Below are positions 24,655-33,450 of a DNA stretch of 64,000 bases, one piece after another; the stretch's first letter is position 1, and every line of letters begins with the position of its first letter. The notes beneath the pieces are model-generated. The model saw only the letters and a list, made by a program, of their open reading frames with translations, was not told the origin of the DNA and searched no databases. This DNA is from a virus, in IMG/VR virus record IMGVR_UViG_3300017963_000188, positions 62,001 to 126,000 of that record, one strand, 5' to 3'. Made by a program: the position numbers and the translations under genes.

Positions 24655-24734
24655 CTCAAGCAGGTTATGGCTAACCAACAACCCGCATAATCATTATACC
24701 AATTATGTGGATTATTAAAAGATCAACATATATC

Positions 24735-25229
24735 TTAGGATTTTCCAGTAAATAATGATTTATATACATCAAGGATTGATATTCTATAAGTTTTATTTTC
24801 TAACATGTCTCTAAACACATCATCTAACCAGATACCTAAAGGACACAATAAAGCCCACACAGGTAGATAAATTAATGTGATCTGACCCATAATGTTGAGA
24901 GGCCATGTGCTGTAATCCCACAGATGAAGACCTAACCAGACATTAAAGAAGAGTCCTGTCACAAACTCTATACTGAATACGGTAAGAGTCCCCAATATAA
25001 CCTGAGACCATATAGGTAGTTTCTTCTTTTCATTTAGGTATCCAATAATAAAGATACAACTCCCTCCAATCGGGAACATCCATATTGAAGTCCATCCAGC
25101 AAATGAAGGATAAGTTAACCCATGTATCCCTACCATTTCTCCTCGAAACATCCGCATAAACACTTCCAGGACAATATAGATACATCCGAACATTATAAAT
25201 AAGATTATGTTTTTCTTCACTCTGCTCAT
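24735..25229 (-). CDS. Membrane protein of the CmpB-like putative transporter family
   Basis: A 164-residue protein with about four membrane helices. It shares the pattern of the family called ABC_trans_CmpB: a G-W-S-I-W-MFP-GG segment, helices ending in IEFVTGLFFNVWLGLHLWDYS, and PLNIMGQI. No ATPase partner is adjacent, and the family's transport role is itself unproved. ATG at 25229 follows GGAGGTTGGT. Confidence 0.65.
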   Translation of the reverse strand: MSRVKKNIILFIMFGCIYIVLEVFMRMFRGEMVGIHGLTYPSFAGWTSIWMFPIGGSCIFIIGYLNEKKKLPIWSQVILGTLTVFSIEFVTGLFFNVWLGLHLWDYSTWPLNIMGQITLIYLPVWALLCPLGIWLDDVFRDMLENKTYRISILDVYKSLFTGKS

Positions 25230-25318
25230 ACCAACCTCCAAGCATTTCAATATATGTAACCTATTAAAGGATTGTAATTTTTTTATATATTTCTATATTG
25301 AATATTTTGGAGATCAAA

Positions 25319-25588
25319 ATGCCTAATTGCATGGGTATTATGTACGACAATGATGTGCCTGATGGTGATTCATGCTGGGTAGTTGTTCAAGGCATTGCTG
25401 AAGTTCTATTGCAAGATTGGGCTAAGGTATCGGACACACAAAATGGTAGAGCCGATATCACGAATCTATTACCTCCAGGGGGTACTATTGTAGCTTTAGA
25501 AGATCATCTATCTGAGATAGGGCATTGTCTTGAATCAAAAACGGCAGGGGTCGATGTTTTGGCTAAATGTATGATTCACTTCCTCTAG
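25319..25588 (+). CDS. Small unknown protein
   Basis: An 89-residue protein. ATG at 25319 follows TTTGGAGATC; an upstream ATG at 25298 lacks a site. The sequence is neutral with several Cys and Met, and no motif is seen. Its end overlaps the convergent VWA gene by four bases. Confidence 0.55.
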   Translation: MPNCMGIMYDNDVPDGDSCWVVVQGIAEVLLQDWAKVSDTQNGRADITNLLPPGGTIVALEDHLSEIGHCLESKTAGVDVLAKCMIHFL

Positions 25589-27780
25589 AGATTGACAGTT
25601 TCTTCACCTAGATCGAATGTGAATGATATACCATCAACTTCTAGAGTAGTTTCATCTCTGGACTCAAATTCATCAAACCATTTTTTGCCCAAGATAACAG
25701 CAAACTTTGTCTCCTGGATCTGTGACCTGATCCCCAACATGGTCTTCTGTAGACCCTTAATGGTTTCATCAAACCATTTAGTCTTAGTTTCAGTGGAGCT
25801 GAGCTTGCTCTTTGAAGCATCGTACAGATTGATACCCTCTTCAACTAGGTACTCTACTGGAGTTCGGCTCTTCCCTACTGCAATCTTGTCCATCACCTTT
25901 TTCACAGTGGGGAGGCTCGACATCTTGGCAATCTTGATCTTGAATGCCTTGGCAATATATTGGTCAGATGCTTCAGCAGTCTCCATAGGAGGTTGATACA
26001 ATCCACCCTTCTTGAGATTGATACCATTTGCTTCCAGAAAAGCAATCTGGTCATCATTGTACTCTGTAGTTTCAACCTTCTGTTCTCCGATCTCTTCATT
26101 CTTAAGCCATTTCAGAGCCTTGATCTGACCTTTCAATTTCTGCTCTTCCATAGACAACTTGCAAAGATCTGTTGCTGAGGTTCGACCAGTAGCAATCTTT
26201 CTGTTAATTGCTGGGAGACCAGAGACATCAATAGCGTAAACTCCAGAGTTCTTGAAATCATCATCAGTTACGATACCTTTGTTCTTTAGCTCTAGATAGG
26301 TCTTCTCAGAAGTCTTTACATAGAACTTCTTGATGTGAACCCTCCCATCTTTGATGAAGGTGTAATTTCTGAACACAAAAGTATTGAAGTATTCTGGAAG
26401 TTCAAGATCAGAACCTGTCTTTCCCTCTACTTCTTTGAGATGTACCACACCCTTGATACGTGTCTGGACATTGAGATTCAATCGACTTGAATGCCATACC
26501 AATTGGTTGAATGGACATTGAATATCCTTGTCAGCCATGAACTTGGGATAATCACCCTTGGTCTTAGTAGGAACTCCAATCTTCTCATAATGGAAATTCT
26601 CATGGTATGGATAGAATGAAGCCTCATCATCATTGACTAGGATACCAAGAAGATCAAAAGCACAAAAAGCATCATCAGGGGGTAGATAATTGGCATCTCG
26701 ACCTTCAATGAATCTTTCACTGATATCCTGAAGTCCTTTATTGATGACATCTTCAGCTTGACCATACTCTTCAATTGTGAAAGCATTGGTCAAAGAATCT
26801 ACTACCTTCTTATCTCCAACCTTACCAATAAACTCAAGAGCAAGGTCAGTCTTTGCTTGTTGAGTCAGAACGAGAGCAGCAGCATAAAGTCCTTTACCAT
26901 ACTTGTTGCCAGTATCTGCAAAGTCGATATCATCAATGTTGACACGCTTCCAGCTCTTCTTGTTGGGCTTCTCATTTGACACATAAAATACAGAAGTGCC
27001 TCGACCTTTTTGTGGACTAATATACAACTTACCATCATCATCTAGTCCATAGAGCATCACACCTTGATCTGAAACAGTGAATACTGCCAGTGGATTTTCT
27101 ACCAAAGATTCCACTTCCTGTTTCGGTTCCTGTATTTCAGAGAGCTTCACAAGTCGTGTAATACTATCTGAGTATTCATTGACCATTGTGCTATGGATAA
27201 GAAGAGCACCAAGTTTCTCAGCCATTTGAGCCATGAGTTCCTTGTTGTAGTAGTACCCATAACCGATGAACATAGCACTGTGAATCTTGCCCTTGATCTT
27301 ATTGATAGCTTCAAAGATACTCTCAATCTCTCTTCTATAATTCCTGACAACTGGATATCCATCTGTAAAAAAATGAAGAGAAAAAGTATCAGACATGATT
27401 GAGAGATCTTCAATGACAGTGCTACTATTGTGAAGAATCTCTGAAAAACAGGTTGTATTCCTAACTGAACTATTCTTTCTGATAGCCCGTTCCAAGGTAT
27501 CGTAATCAGCTTCATCACTGATTTTGAATCCCTTGATGATGAAATTGAAATCCCCCTCCCCACTAAACCACCCAAGACTGAGAGTATCCCCCTTTGGCAG
27601 TTTCTTGGAAAGAATCATAAGTTGTTCACATAGGCCAGAAAGAGTGTAATACATGGAACCTGACCTGTCATAGATCCAAATATGATTGACAGGCTCTCTC
27701 TTTTCAACTGTTGTGACCTTGGACTTTACTTCTTGATGGACTAAACACATCTCGTCTGTGATTGGTACATAACTCGGCAT
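25585..27780 (-). CDS. Large VWA-domain protein
   Basis: A 731-residue protein. Residues 30-230 form a von Willebrand factor A domain: WIYDRSGSM is the metal-binding DxSxS motif, and the fold continues to SLHFFTDG (T and D of the adhesion site) and SAMFIGYGYY. The remaining 500 residues are mixed helix and strand without a recognised domain. It is the largest gene here and follows the Acb2-like gene in one operon. Its partner (often a MoxR-type ATPase) is not present. It could be a virion, scaffolding or takeover protein. Confidence 0.8.
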   Translation of the reverse strand: MPSYVPITDEMCLVHQEVKSKVTTVEKREPVNHIWIYDRSGSMYYTLSGLCEQLMILSKKLPKGDTLSLGWFSGEGDFNFIIKGFKISDEADYDTLERAIRKNSSVRNTTCFSEILHNSSTVIEDLSIMSDTFSLHFFTDGYPVVRNYRREIESIFEAINKIKGKIHSAMFIGYGYYYNKELMAQMAEKLGALLIHSTMVNEYSDSITRLVKLSEIQEPKQEVESLVENPLAVFTVSDQGVMLYGLDDDGKLYISPQKGRGTSVFYVSNEKPNKKSWKRVNIDDIDFADTGNKYGKGLYAAALVLTQQAKTDLALEFIGKVGDKKVVDSLTNAFTIEEYGQAEDVINKGLQDISERFIEGRDANYLPPDDAFCAFDLLGILVNDDEASFYPYHENFHYEKIGVPTKTKGDYPKFMADKDIQCPFNQLVWHSSRLNLNVQTRIKGVVHLKEVEGKTGSDLELPEYFNTFVFRNYTFIKDGRVHIKKFYVKTSEKTYLELKNKGIVTDDDFKNSGVYAIDVSGLPAINRKIATGRTSATDLCKLSMEEQKLKGQIKALKWLKNEEIGEQKVETTEYNDDQIAFLEANGINLKKGGLYQPPMETAEASDQYIAKAFKIKIAKMSSLPTVKKVMDKIAVGKSRTPVEYLVEEGINLYDASKSKLSSTETKTKWFDETIKGLQKTMLGIRSQIQETKFAVILGKKWFDEFESRDETTLEVDGISFTFDLGEETVNL

Positions 27781-27801
27781 TGGTTTCTCCTTTAGCTACA
27801 T

Positions 27802-28011
27802 TTATGCTTGACAAGCAATGGCTGCATTTGCAGTCATCACCGCTTCTCGAATCTTGCGGATCGCTACATCCTGATCCTCACCTGGAGGGGTGAGCCGATG
27901 AACAGTTAGGGCAAATGTCTTGGCTGCTTCTCTCAGTTCGTTGTATTTTGGGATTTGGTCTTTGCTCGGTGGGTGATAGGTGAATAGATGTTCTACAGTC
28001 TTCTCGTCCAT
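27802..28011 (-). CDS. acb2: Acb2-like cyclic-nucleotide sponge (anti-CBASS)
   Basis: A 69-residue protein that matches the Acb2/T4 Vs.4 family from end to end: LFTYHPPSKDQIPKY at residues 8-22, then REAAKTFALTV, and EDQDVAIRKIREAVMTANAAIA at the C-terminus. The family forms hexamers that bind cyclic di- and trinucleotides and so blind CBASS and related defences. ATG at 28011 follows AAGGAGAAACAC. The pocket residues cannot be verified here, but length and motif order agree. Confidence 0.85.
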   Translation of the reverse strand: MDEKTVEHLFTYHPPSKDQIPKYNELREAAKTFALTVHRLTPPGEDQDVAIRKIREAVMTANAAIACQA

Positions 28012-28129
28012 GTGTTTCTCCTTGTTCCCAATCTTGTATCCATTTATCAAAGAATCTATCTTCTGGAAAGATATGATTCAAAAAATATGGTTCTTGTTCC
28101 CTCAGTTCTCGTTCATTATGTGTAGTCAT
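27878..28129 (-). CDS. Small frame upstream of, and overlapping, the Acb2-like gene
   Basis: An 83-codon frame. It has its own promoter-like CTGGTATAG (28149-28160) and a GGAGGG ribosome site, so translation probably starts at 28129. The first 42 residues (EPYFLNHIFPEDRFFDKWIQ) look like real protein. The second half overlaps the Acb2-like gene in another frame and looks like noise. It may be a gene truncated by an old frameshift, or a leader for acb2. Confidence 0.4.
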   Translation of the reverse strand: MTTHNERELREQEPYFLNHIFPEDRFFDKWIQDWEQGETHGREDCRTSIHLSPTEQRPNPKIQRTERSSQDICPNCSSAHPSR

Positions 28130-28148
28130 ATGTGATCCCTCCAGGCAG

Positions 28149-28160
28149 ACTATACCAGTT
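28149..28160 (-). promoter_or_regulatory. Promoter-like element before the Acb2-like/VWA operon
   Basis: Minus-strand AACTGGTATAGTC lies after a T/A-rich tract and just before GGAGGG. It matches the GGTATAG core of the recurring motif and probably drives the 28.1-25.6 kb operon. Confidence 0.45.
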
Positions 28161-28206
28161 TTAATTTTTTTACCAAAAATCTTGACTTGAGTATAGAAAT
28201 ATAGTT

Positions 28207-28881
28207 ATGATTCTGAACATGGAATTGTCAAAAGAACATATGCTAGCTACATTTGGTCGAAATGATTCAAAGCTATTTTTTGAATCTGGTCAGAAATCTC
28301 TAGATCAAATCAAATCACTAGTTAAAGATAAAGAGATAAAGGATGTTCTAGATTGGGGCTGTGGCTTGGGGAGAGTTCTGAAATTTTGGGGTCCTGAAGT
28401 ACATAGACATGGTTGTGATATAAACAAAGAGTATCTGAAACTGGCTCGTAAGAATTGTGATAACAGAGGTGATTTCTACGCTTGCAATTCCATGCCCCCC
28501 ACGAAGTACGATGATAAATCGTTTGACCTTATTTATGGATGCTCTGTGCTGACACATCTCGACTTTGAATCTCAGAAAATTTGGTCTAAAGAACTCAAGA
28601 GAATATTGAAGCCAGATGGTATGGCTATACTCACGTTTGATTCAAGGAATTTTAATCGTGCTATGTTCCGTGGAAAAGAAGACCTGATCAAAGACAGATA
28701 CCAGACAGTACACTTATTTGAAGATGACTTTTTCTTATCCCATAAACGAGATGGTATATTATGGGTGATCCAGTCCCCAGGTACTATTGTATTAAACTTC
28801 CCACAATTTAAAATTGAATTCCATCATGGTTTGAAGATTTTCCACGGTCAGCAAACAGCAGTATTCACACTACCTAAATGA
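28207..28881 (+). CDS. Class I SAM-dependent methyltransferase
   Basis: A 224-residue protein of the Methyltransf_11/25 type. VLDWGCGLGRVLKFWG (motif I), GCDINKEYLKLARKN (motif II), FDLIYGCSVLTHL (motif IV) and LKRILKPDGMAILTFD are all seen. The target (small molecule, protein or nucleic acid) is unknown. GAGTATAGAAATATAG lies right before the ATG with no ribosome site, so the message may be leaderless, or start at ATG 28222. Confidence 0.8.
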   Translation: MILNMELSKEHMLATFGRNDSKLFFESGQKSLDQIKSLVKDKEIKDVLDWGCGLGRVLKFWGPEVHRHGCDINKEYLKLARKNCDNRGDFYACNSMPPTKYDDKSFDLIYGCSVLTHLDFESQKIWSKELKRILKPDGMAILTFDSRNFNRAMFRGKEDLIKDRYQTVHLFEDDFFLSHKRDGILWVIQSPGTIVLNFPQFKIEFHHGLKIFHGQQTAVFTLPK

Positions 28882-29083
28882 TGTCTAAGCCTATAGCTTC
28901 TAGAACTTTCTGATCTGCATCAACAGGCTTAGCTATTAATTCTCCAGGCTCCAACCCATCAGCTTTGGAGATCATCTCAATCCTTTCATAGGCCACTTTT
29001 TCTTCTAGATAAGCAGCCATTCCTTTTCCAGTTCCTATGCTATATCTAGAACCATTACGATACACAATCACATATACTTTCAT
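28874..29083 (-). CDS. Small unknown protein
   Basis: A 69-residue protein that starts in an ATGA overlap with the ATPase gene, so translated with it. It has a strand-rich start (KVYVIVYRNGSRYSIGTG) and a helical middle. No known domain. Confidence 0.6.
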   Translation of the reverse strand: MKVYVIVYRNGSRYSIGTGKGMAAYLEEKVAYERIEMISKADGLEPGELIAKPVDADQKVLEAIGLDII

Positions 29084-29793
29084 TTCTTGACAGCTTTCTT
29101 AGCAGCAGGCTTTGCCCGTGCCCTTTTTTTACGTTTCGTTTTTGGTTCTTGCTTTCTATTTTCATCTAGGGATGACATTGGACCTGGTTGTCTCATTTCT
29201 TCTATGAATGCATTAGCTTCTACATATTCTTTCTTTTTGAGATCATACACTGTACCAATCTCCTGCATGATGAAAGGATGATGGACAGAGGCTATGATCT
29301 GGATATTTTTCTCAAAAGGATACAGCAAGAAAAGTCTTGATAAAGCCATTGCAACTCGTATAGAAGCTGCCTGATCAGGTTCGTCGAGAAGATACACATC
29401 ATACTCTTTTGACATGATTGCATCGATAGCATAGATAGCTGATTCACCATGAGACATCCACATAGAGTGCATATGGTGGCCAACATCCATGTCTTTGTCA
29501 TCCCAATCAAAATAGTTCAGTGTTCTTTTGTTATCTTTTTCAAAATCATAATGCTTGATTTTACAACCTTCATCCATATCAATATTGATGATATCTTTGG
29601 CTTTTTTATGATCATGGCTTTTCCAGACATTGGTAGAAGTGTAATCTCCAATTAACTGTAGGAGTGTCGATTTACCAGATCCATTGAGACCAACTATGAG
29701 ATTTGTGCGACCTCGAAACTCGATAACATCACCAGATTTAAAGCATCTGTGGTCTTGTTTGAAAGTAACTTTTCTGAATTTTGGTTCAAACAT
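29080..29793 (-). CDS. ABC/SMC-type ATPase with a lysine-rich tail
   Basis: A 237-residue soluble ATPase. Walker A IVGLNGSGKSTLL, signature WMSHGESAIYAID, Walker B YDVYLLDEPDQAA and the H-loop IIASVHHPF are all present. No membrane domain exists, so this is an AAA_21/SMC-like protein, not a transporter. The last 20 residues are mostly Lys and Arg with Ala and Pro, a likely nucleic-acid-binding tail. ATG at 29793 is chosen because it follows the upstream stop by two bases; 29865 is an alternative that overlaps the upstream gene. Confidence 0.8.
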   Translation of the reverse strand: MFEPKFRKVTFKQDHRCFKSGDVIEFRGRTNLIVGLNGSGKSTLLQLIGDYTSTNVWKSHDHKKAKDIINIDMDEGCKIKHYDFEKDNKRTLNYFDWDDKDMDVGHHMHSMWMSHGESAIYAIDAIMSKEYDVYLLDEPDQAASIRVAMALSRLFLLYPFEKNIQIIASVHHPFIMQEIGTVYDLKKKEYVEANAFIEEMRQPGPMSSLDENRKQEPKTKRKKRARAKPAAKKAVKK

Positions 29794-29795
29794 TT

Positions 29796-30224
29796 TCAGT
29801 GTCCAATATAACTCAGTCGGGGTATCTGAGAGTATTTCTTCCTCCAATCTTTGGTGTATTTCCATTGGAGGTCATCAAGTTGTGGGAAGAACCCTTCATC
29901 ATCCATACTGTCTGGAGAGAAAGCATCTTCAGCATCATGAACCCATGCCATGACTATCTTCTTGTTCTTATCACTAGGATCTACCAACTCTATGAATCTA
30001 TTTTCTTGTGGTGGGCATGTGGGAAGAATTCCTAGCATGAATCTGATGACACCCCCCATACCAAGAGCAAGGTGAGGTTTGTCATCACAGGAACCAGCAC
30101 TTGTATCATATGTGATGCCATTCTCATACATAGCATCTACACATTCTCGTATCGAGAGCTTTCCTTTAGCATAGAGCCGACGCATAAAGAATTCACATAT
30201 TGGTCTGAGATGTGCCACTCCCAT
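29796..30224 (-). CDS. Unknown protein
   Basis: A 142-residue protein behind AAAGGAGCTATT. It starts just downstream of the tRNA-Leu gene and just upstream of the ATPase gene, so it may share both transcripts. The sequence is neutral, with CPPQE and a Trp-rich end (WKYTKDWRKKY). Not recognised. Confidence 0.65.
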   Translation of the reverse strand: MGVAHLRPICEFFMRRLYAKGKLSIRECVDAMYENGITYDTSAGSCDDKPHLALGMGGVIRFMLGILPTCPPQENRFIELVDPSDKNKKIVMAWVHDAEDAFSPDSMDDEGFFPQLDDLQWKYTKDWRKKYSQIPRLSYIGH

Positions 30225-30240
30225 AATAGCTCCTTTATGT

Positions 30241-30326
30241 TGGTGGGTGAGGAGGGACTCGAACCCTCAAGCCCGAAGGCACAGGAACCTAAATCCTGCG
30301 TGTCTACCAAGTTCCACCACTCACCC
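30241..30326 (-). tRNA. tRNA-Leu(TAG)
   Basis: An 86-base class II tRNA. Acceptor GGGTGAG pairs with CTCACCC, the anticodon loop is TTTAGGT, the variable arm is long, the T loop is TTCGAGT, and CCA is encoded. It decodes CTA and possibly other CTN codons. Its 5' end merges with a tandem repeat. Confidence 0.95.
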
Positions 30327-30369
30327 AGCTTGCATCTCACCCAGCTTGCATCTCATCCAGCTTGCATCT
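30322..30369. repeat. Three tandem 16-base copies at the tRNA-Leu 5' end
   Basis: CACCCAGCTTGCATCT at 30322-30337 and 30338-30353, then CATCCAGCTTGCATCT at 30354-30369. Each unit contains the complement of GGGTG, the first bases of the tRNA. The repeat therefore spans the tRNA start and the end of the zinc-finger gene, and supplies that gene's last codons and stop. Confidence 0.9.
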
Positions 30370-30531
30370 CACCACATCTGCCCGTTTCTTTGCAGCCTCT
30401 CTTTTTGCTTTTTCCTCTGCTTCTTTTTTCCTAACCATCTCCTTATGAGCATCACTTTCAAGATGGTCCTTAAGAGCTGATTCTCTCTTGAAACGTCTCA
30501 TACAAAGACTGCAAACAAACTTTGGAGGCAT
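30337..30531 (-). CDS. C2H2-type zinc-finger protein
   Basis: A 64-residue protein with one finger, CSLCMRRFKRESALKDHLES then DAH: C-x2-C-x12-H-x5-H, as in U1/Matrin-type fingers. A Lys/Arg/Ala-rich helix (about 33-55) follows. It probably binds RNA or DNA. Its last residues (CKLDEMQAG) are encoded by the tandem repeat next to the tRNA. Confidence 0.75.
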   Translation of the reverse strand: MPPKFVCSLCMRRFKRESALKDHLESDAHKEMVRKKEAEEKAKREAAKKRADVVRCKLDEMQAG

Positions 30532-30605
30532 CTTATCTCCTTCCTATGTTCTAAGGTTGTATACTGGACAGATTTGAATTTTTGAAGGGATTTTTTGAAA
30601 GGTCA

Positions 30606-31433
30606 TTAGTCGATCCAGCTAACACCTTCCATTCGACCTTGATTGGATTCAGTGTTAGCAATGACTTTACGCCATTGTCTGATCTTAAGGGTTTTATGGT
30701 CCACATGCCTGATATTGCCCCTGACAAACACTTCTGGACGCTGACGCATGGGAAAGCCGTGACTCAAGGGGGTCCCTCCAAGCACTACCAGTTCCTCAGC
30801 AATGTGAGGGTTTCCACCAGCACGACCCGCATGGGCTCCAATGCTTTCCTTACGTTTCATCAGACCCATTTCCACAGCCTTTTCGATTTCTTTCTTCTCA
30901 GTATCTGTGGTGTTGAGGAAGAACCACTCCCCTTGCCTGAAGGTCCTCCCTTTTTGCTTCCCTTCTGCTGTCCATACAGTGGGGGCTTTGAGGCAGTTGT
31001 GTGCATCCCTGACCGTACTCACAGCTTTGGGGAGCTGAGCAATGAAGAGCTGTCGTTCATCCACTCCCATCAAGAAATGACGTTTGTTTTCTGGGGTGTA
31101 TTCCCGAACAACCCAATGCTTTTTGGTTTCCCGGATCGTATTCTTGGGTCTATCAGGGATACGAGACTTGTAGATCAGAGTCTCAAAGGGCCTACGTTTT
31201 TCATGGACCATCAACACAAGTTGACCCTTCTCTGCATCAGTACCCTGGACCAAGACCCGATTGGAATCATGGCCAGGATAAATCCTGAAGATTTCGGTAC
31301 GACGATTGCCCTTGATACGACGGTCAATATCCATACCGAAAACATCCTCTCCACCCGTACCACGAGTGAAAGGAGTGTTGGTAACTTCCACTTTGAGTCC
31401 TGCTCTCTCGAAACCTTTGACCAAATTTTCCAT
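30606..31433 (-). CDS. Conserved phage protein with RQGEWFF motif, unknown
   Basis: A 275-residue protein behind GGAGATGGTACC. It contains FRQGEWFFLNT, GNPHIAEELV and VRGNIRHVDHKTL. I recall this order from a widespread family of uncharacterised phage and bacterial proteins. A long frame on the opposite strand is a shadow. Two TCTAGA-centred direct repeats (CTAGAA) lie just upstream at 31448-31470. Confidence 0.7.
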   Translation of the reverse strand: MENLVKGFERAGLKVEVTNTPFTRGTGGEDVFGMDIDRRIKGNRRTEIFRIYPGHDSNRVLVQGTDAEKGQLVLMVHEKRRPFETLIYKSRIPDRPKNTIRETKKHWVVREYTPENKRHFLMGVDERQLFIAQLPKAVSTVRDAHNCLKAPTVWTAEGKQKGRTFRQGEWFFLNTTDTEKKEIEKAVEMGLMKRKESIGAHAGRAGGNPHIAEELVVLGGTPLSHGFPMRQRPEVFVRGNIRHVDHKTLKIRQWRKVIANTESNQGRMEGVSWID

Positions 31434-31494
31434 GGTACCATCTCCATTCTAGAAGTAACCACTCTAGAATTATACCAAGGGGTTATTTTTTTGG

Positions 31495-33450
31495 TTATTG
31501 ATCTAGAACAGACCTGATCTTTTTTGAGATTTCACTGAGACTGAAAGGCTTTTGAATAAATCCATCACAACCTTTTTCCAACACATATGAAGCTTTCCCA
31601 TTGATGTTGTATCCACTCATCAAGACAACTTTCACTTTTGGGTTTATCTTCTTCAGAGTGTCATATATCTCTGGACCCCCAATTCCTGGCAGCACCATAT
31701 CTAACAATATCAAGTCGATACTGTCTTGATGGTTCTTATAGAAATCAATAGCTTTTAAACCATCTTTTTCAGGATAAACCGTATATCCTATAGTACTGAG
31801 AAGTCTAGTAGCTGTTTTTATGATAATATCTTCATCATCTATCAACAATATACATTCTGATCCTATCTCTAACTGATCATCCTCTATTTTATTTTCAAAT
31901 AAGATCTCTTCAGCTCTGGGGAGATACACATTTACGGTAGTCCCTTCTCCTTCAACACTATGTAGAGAAATATCCCCCTCATGATTTTTGATGATACCAT
32001 ATGCTGAAGATAAGCCAAGACCAGAACCACGTCCTACTTCTTTGGTTGTGTAGAACGGATCAAAGGCTCGTTCTATTGTTTTATTACTCATCCCACACCC
32101 AGTATCTGTCACAGATAACTTGATATAATCACCAGGTTTTAAATGAAGAGATCCTATTTCAGATACTGATATATTTGAAGTAGTAATATAAAGATCACCT
32201 CCTGTTGGCATAGCTTGACTAGCATTGACAAACAGGTTCATAAGAACTTGTTCTATCTGGCCGGGATCTGCACTGACACTCCAAATATCACTCTTCAGAC
32301 TTTTATGCACAACAATATCTTTCCTAGTTCTGCTAAATATACCAATGCTATTGTTGACTAATACATTTATGTTTGAGGTTATGATATTTGAGGTGTCTAT
32401 GCCACGACGGGCAAAGCTAAGAAGTTGTGCAGTCAGATCAGCAGCTCTCTTACCACAAATCTCTATATCTATAAGTTCTTGGCTAGTCTTCCCTTCTTTC
32501 AAACGAAGTAAAGTAGCATTTGATAGTATACCCATCAAAAGGTTGTTGAAATCATGTGCTATTCCACCAGCCAAGGTTCCAATAGCTTCCATTTTCTGAG
32601 CATGGTAAAATTGAGTTTCAAGAGCTTTTCGATCTGTGATGTCCTCTCCATAACCAATACTATATTTTATATTACCCTCGTGATCATACAACACTGAATT
32701 GTGCCAAGCTATGAGTCTTTCTTCTCCAGTCTTTGTCAGTACAGGATTTTCATAGTATTCAGATAATTGTATTTCACCATTTATCAGATTATTAAAGACT
32801 TGTTTTACTTGAGGCACATATCTTTTTGGTAAGAAGTTTTCAAACCAGTTTTTACCAATTATATGCCTACAATCATCAGAATTATAACCTAATATCTGAC
32901 ATCCTTTCTTGTTTATAAGAGCAACATTTTGATTAGAATCAATTGTTACAAAAATCACATTAGCTACATTAAGGAACTCTTTCACTGTATTTTTTTCCAT
33001 CTTTAATTCTTTTTCTACTTCATATTGTTTAGTCACATCTACGATCTGTATTATTAGACCACCTTTAAAAAATGATGTGTGAAAAGAAGCTACTTTCTCA
33101 GCACCATCTTTACACGTTATTCTGAATACAGTGCAATCCTGTCCCTCACCCTTAAGAGCTTGTGTCACATTTTTCCAAACAAAATCTCTATATTCTCCAT
33201 CAGGATATAACCTTTCTACCCATTCTCCTACATTTTTGATTTCATCAGTAGTGTACCCAATGAATTTCTCTAGAGCTTTATTGAAAAGTACAATAGAACC
33301 ATCCGACCGTCCTATAGCCGTTGGTATTGGACTTTGAAGCACAATTAACGGAAAGCATAATTCAGAGTCTAGGATATCAACATCATATTCTGGAGATCCC
33401 CTAATATCTGCTAGAGCTTTCGCTTCTTTGTCCGACATTCCTTTGATCAT
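31495..33450 (-). CDS. Hybrid sensor histidine kinase (PAS-PAS-HisKA-HATPase-receiver)
   Basis: A 651-residue complete hybrid kinase. Two PAS domains occupy about 35-140 and 155-275. HisKA follows with MEAIGTLAGGIAHDFNNLL (phosphorylated His). The ATPase has NLFVNASQAMP (N), DTGCGM (G1) and GRGSGLGLSSAYGI (G2). The receiver (about 530-650) has LLIDDED, LILLDMVLPG (phosphorylated Asp), LMSGY and IQKPF. There is no membrane helix, so it senses a soluble signal. Such an intact kinase is rare in phages and was probably taken from a host; the style recalls Desulfobacterota. It lies directly downstream of the leucine tRNA array. Confidence 0.93.
   Translation of the reverse strand: MIKGMSDKEAKALADIRGSPEYDVDILDSELCFPLIVLQSPIPTAIGRSDGSIVLFNKALEKFIGYTTDEIKNVGEWVERLYPDGEYRDFVWKNVTQALKGEGQDCTVFRITCKDGAEKVASFHTSFFKGGLIIQIVDVTKQYEVEKELKMEKNTVKEFLNVANVIFVTIDSNQNVALINKKGCQILGYNSDDCRHIIGKNWFENFLPKRYVPQVKQVFNNLINGEIQLSEYYENPVLTKTGEERLIAWHNSVLYDHEGNIKYSIGYGEDITDRKALETQFYHAQKMEAIGTLAGGIAHDFNNLLMGILSNATLLRLKEGKTSQELIDIEICGKRAADLTAQLLSFARRGIDTSNIITSNINVLVNNSIGIFSRTRKDIVVHKSLKSDIWSVSADPGQIEQVLMNLFVNASQAMPTGGDLYITTSNISVSEIGSLHLKPGDYIKLSVTDTGCGMSNKTIERAFDPFYTTKEVGRGSGLGLSSAYGIIKNHEGDISLHSVEGEGTTVNVYLPRAEEILFENKIEDDQLEIGSECILLIDDEDIIIKTATRLLSTIGYTVYPEKDGLKAIDFYKNHQDSIDLILLDMVLPGIGGPEIYDTLKKINPKVKVVLMSGYNINGKASYVLEKGCDGFIQKPFSLSEISKKIRSVLDQ

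Noticed and set aside
30582-31517. A 311-codon plus-strand frame
   Set aside because: It lies opposite the RQGEWFF protein, which has a proper start, ribosome site and family motifs. The plus frame is a shadow.
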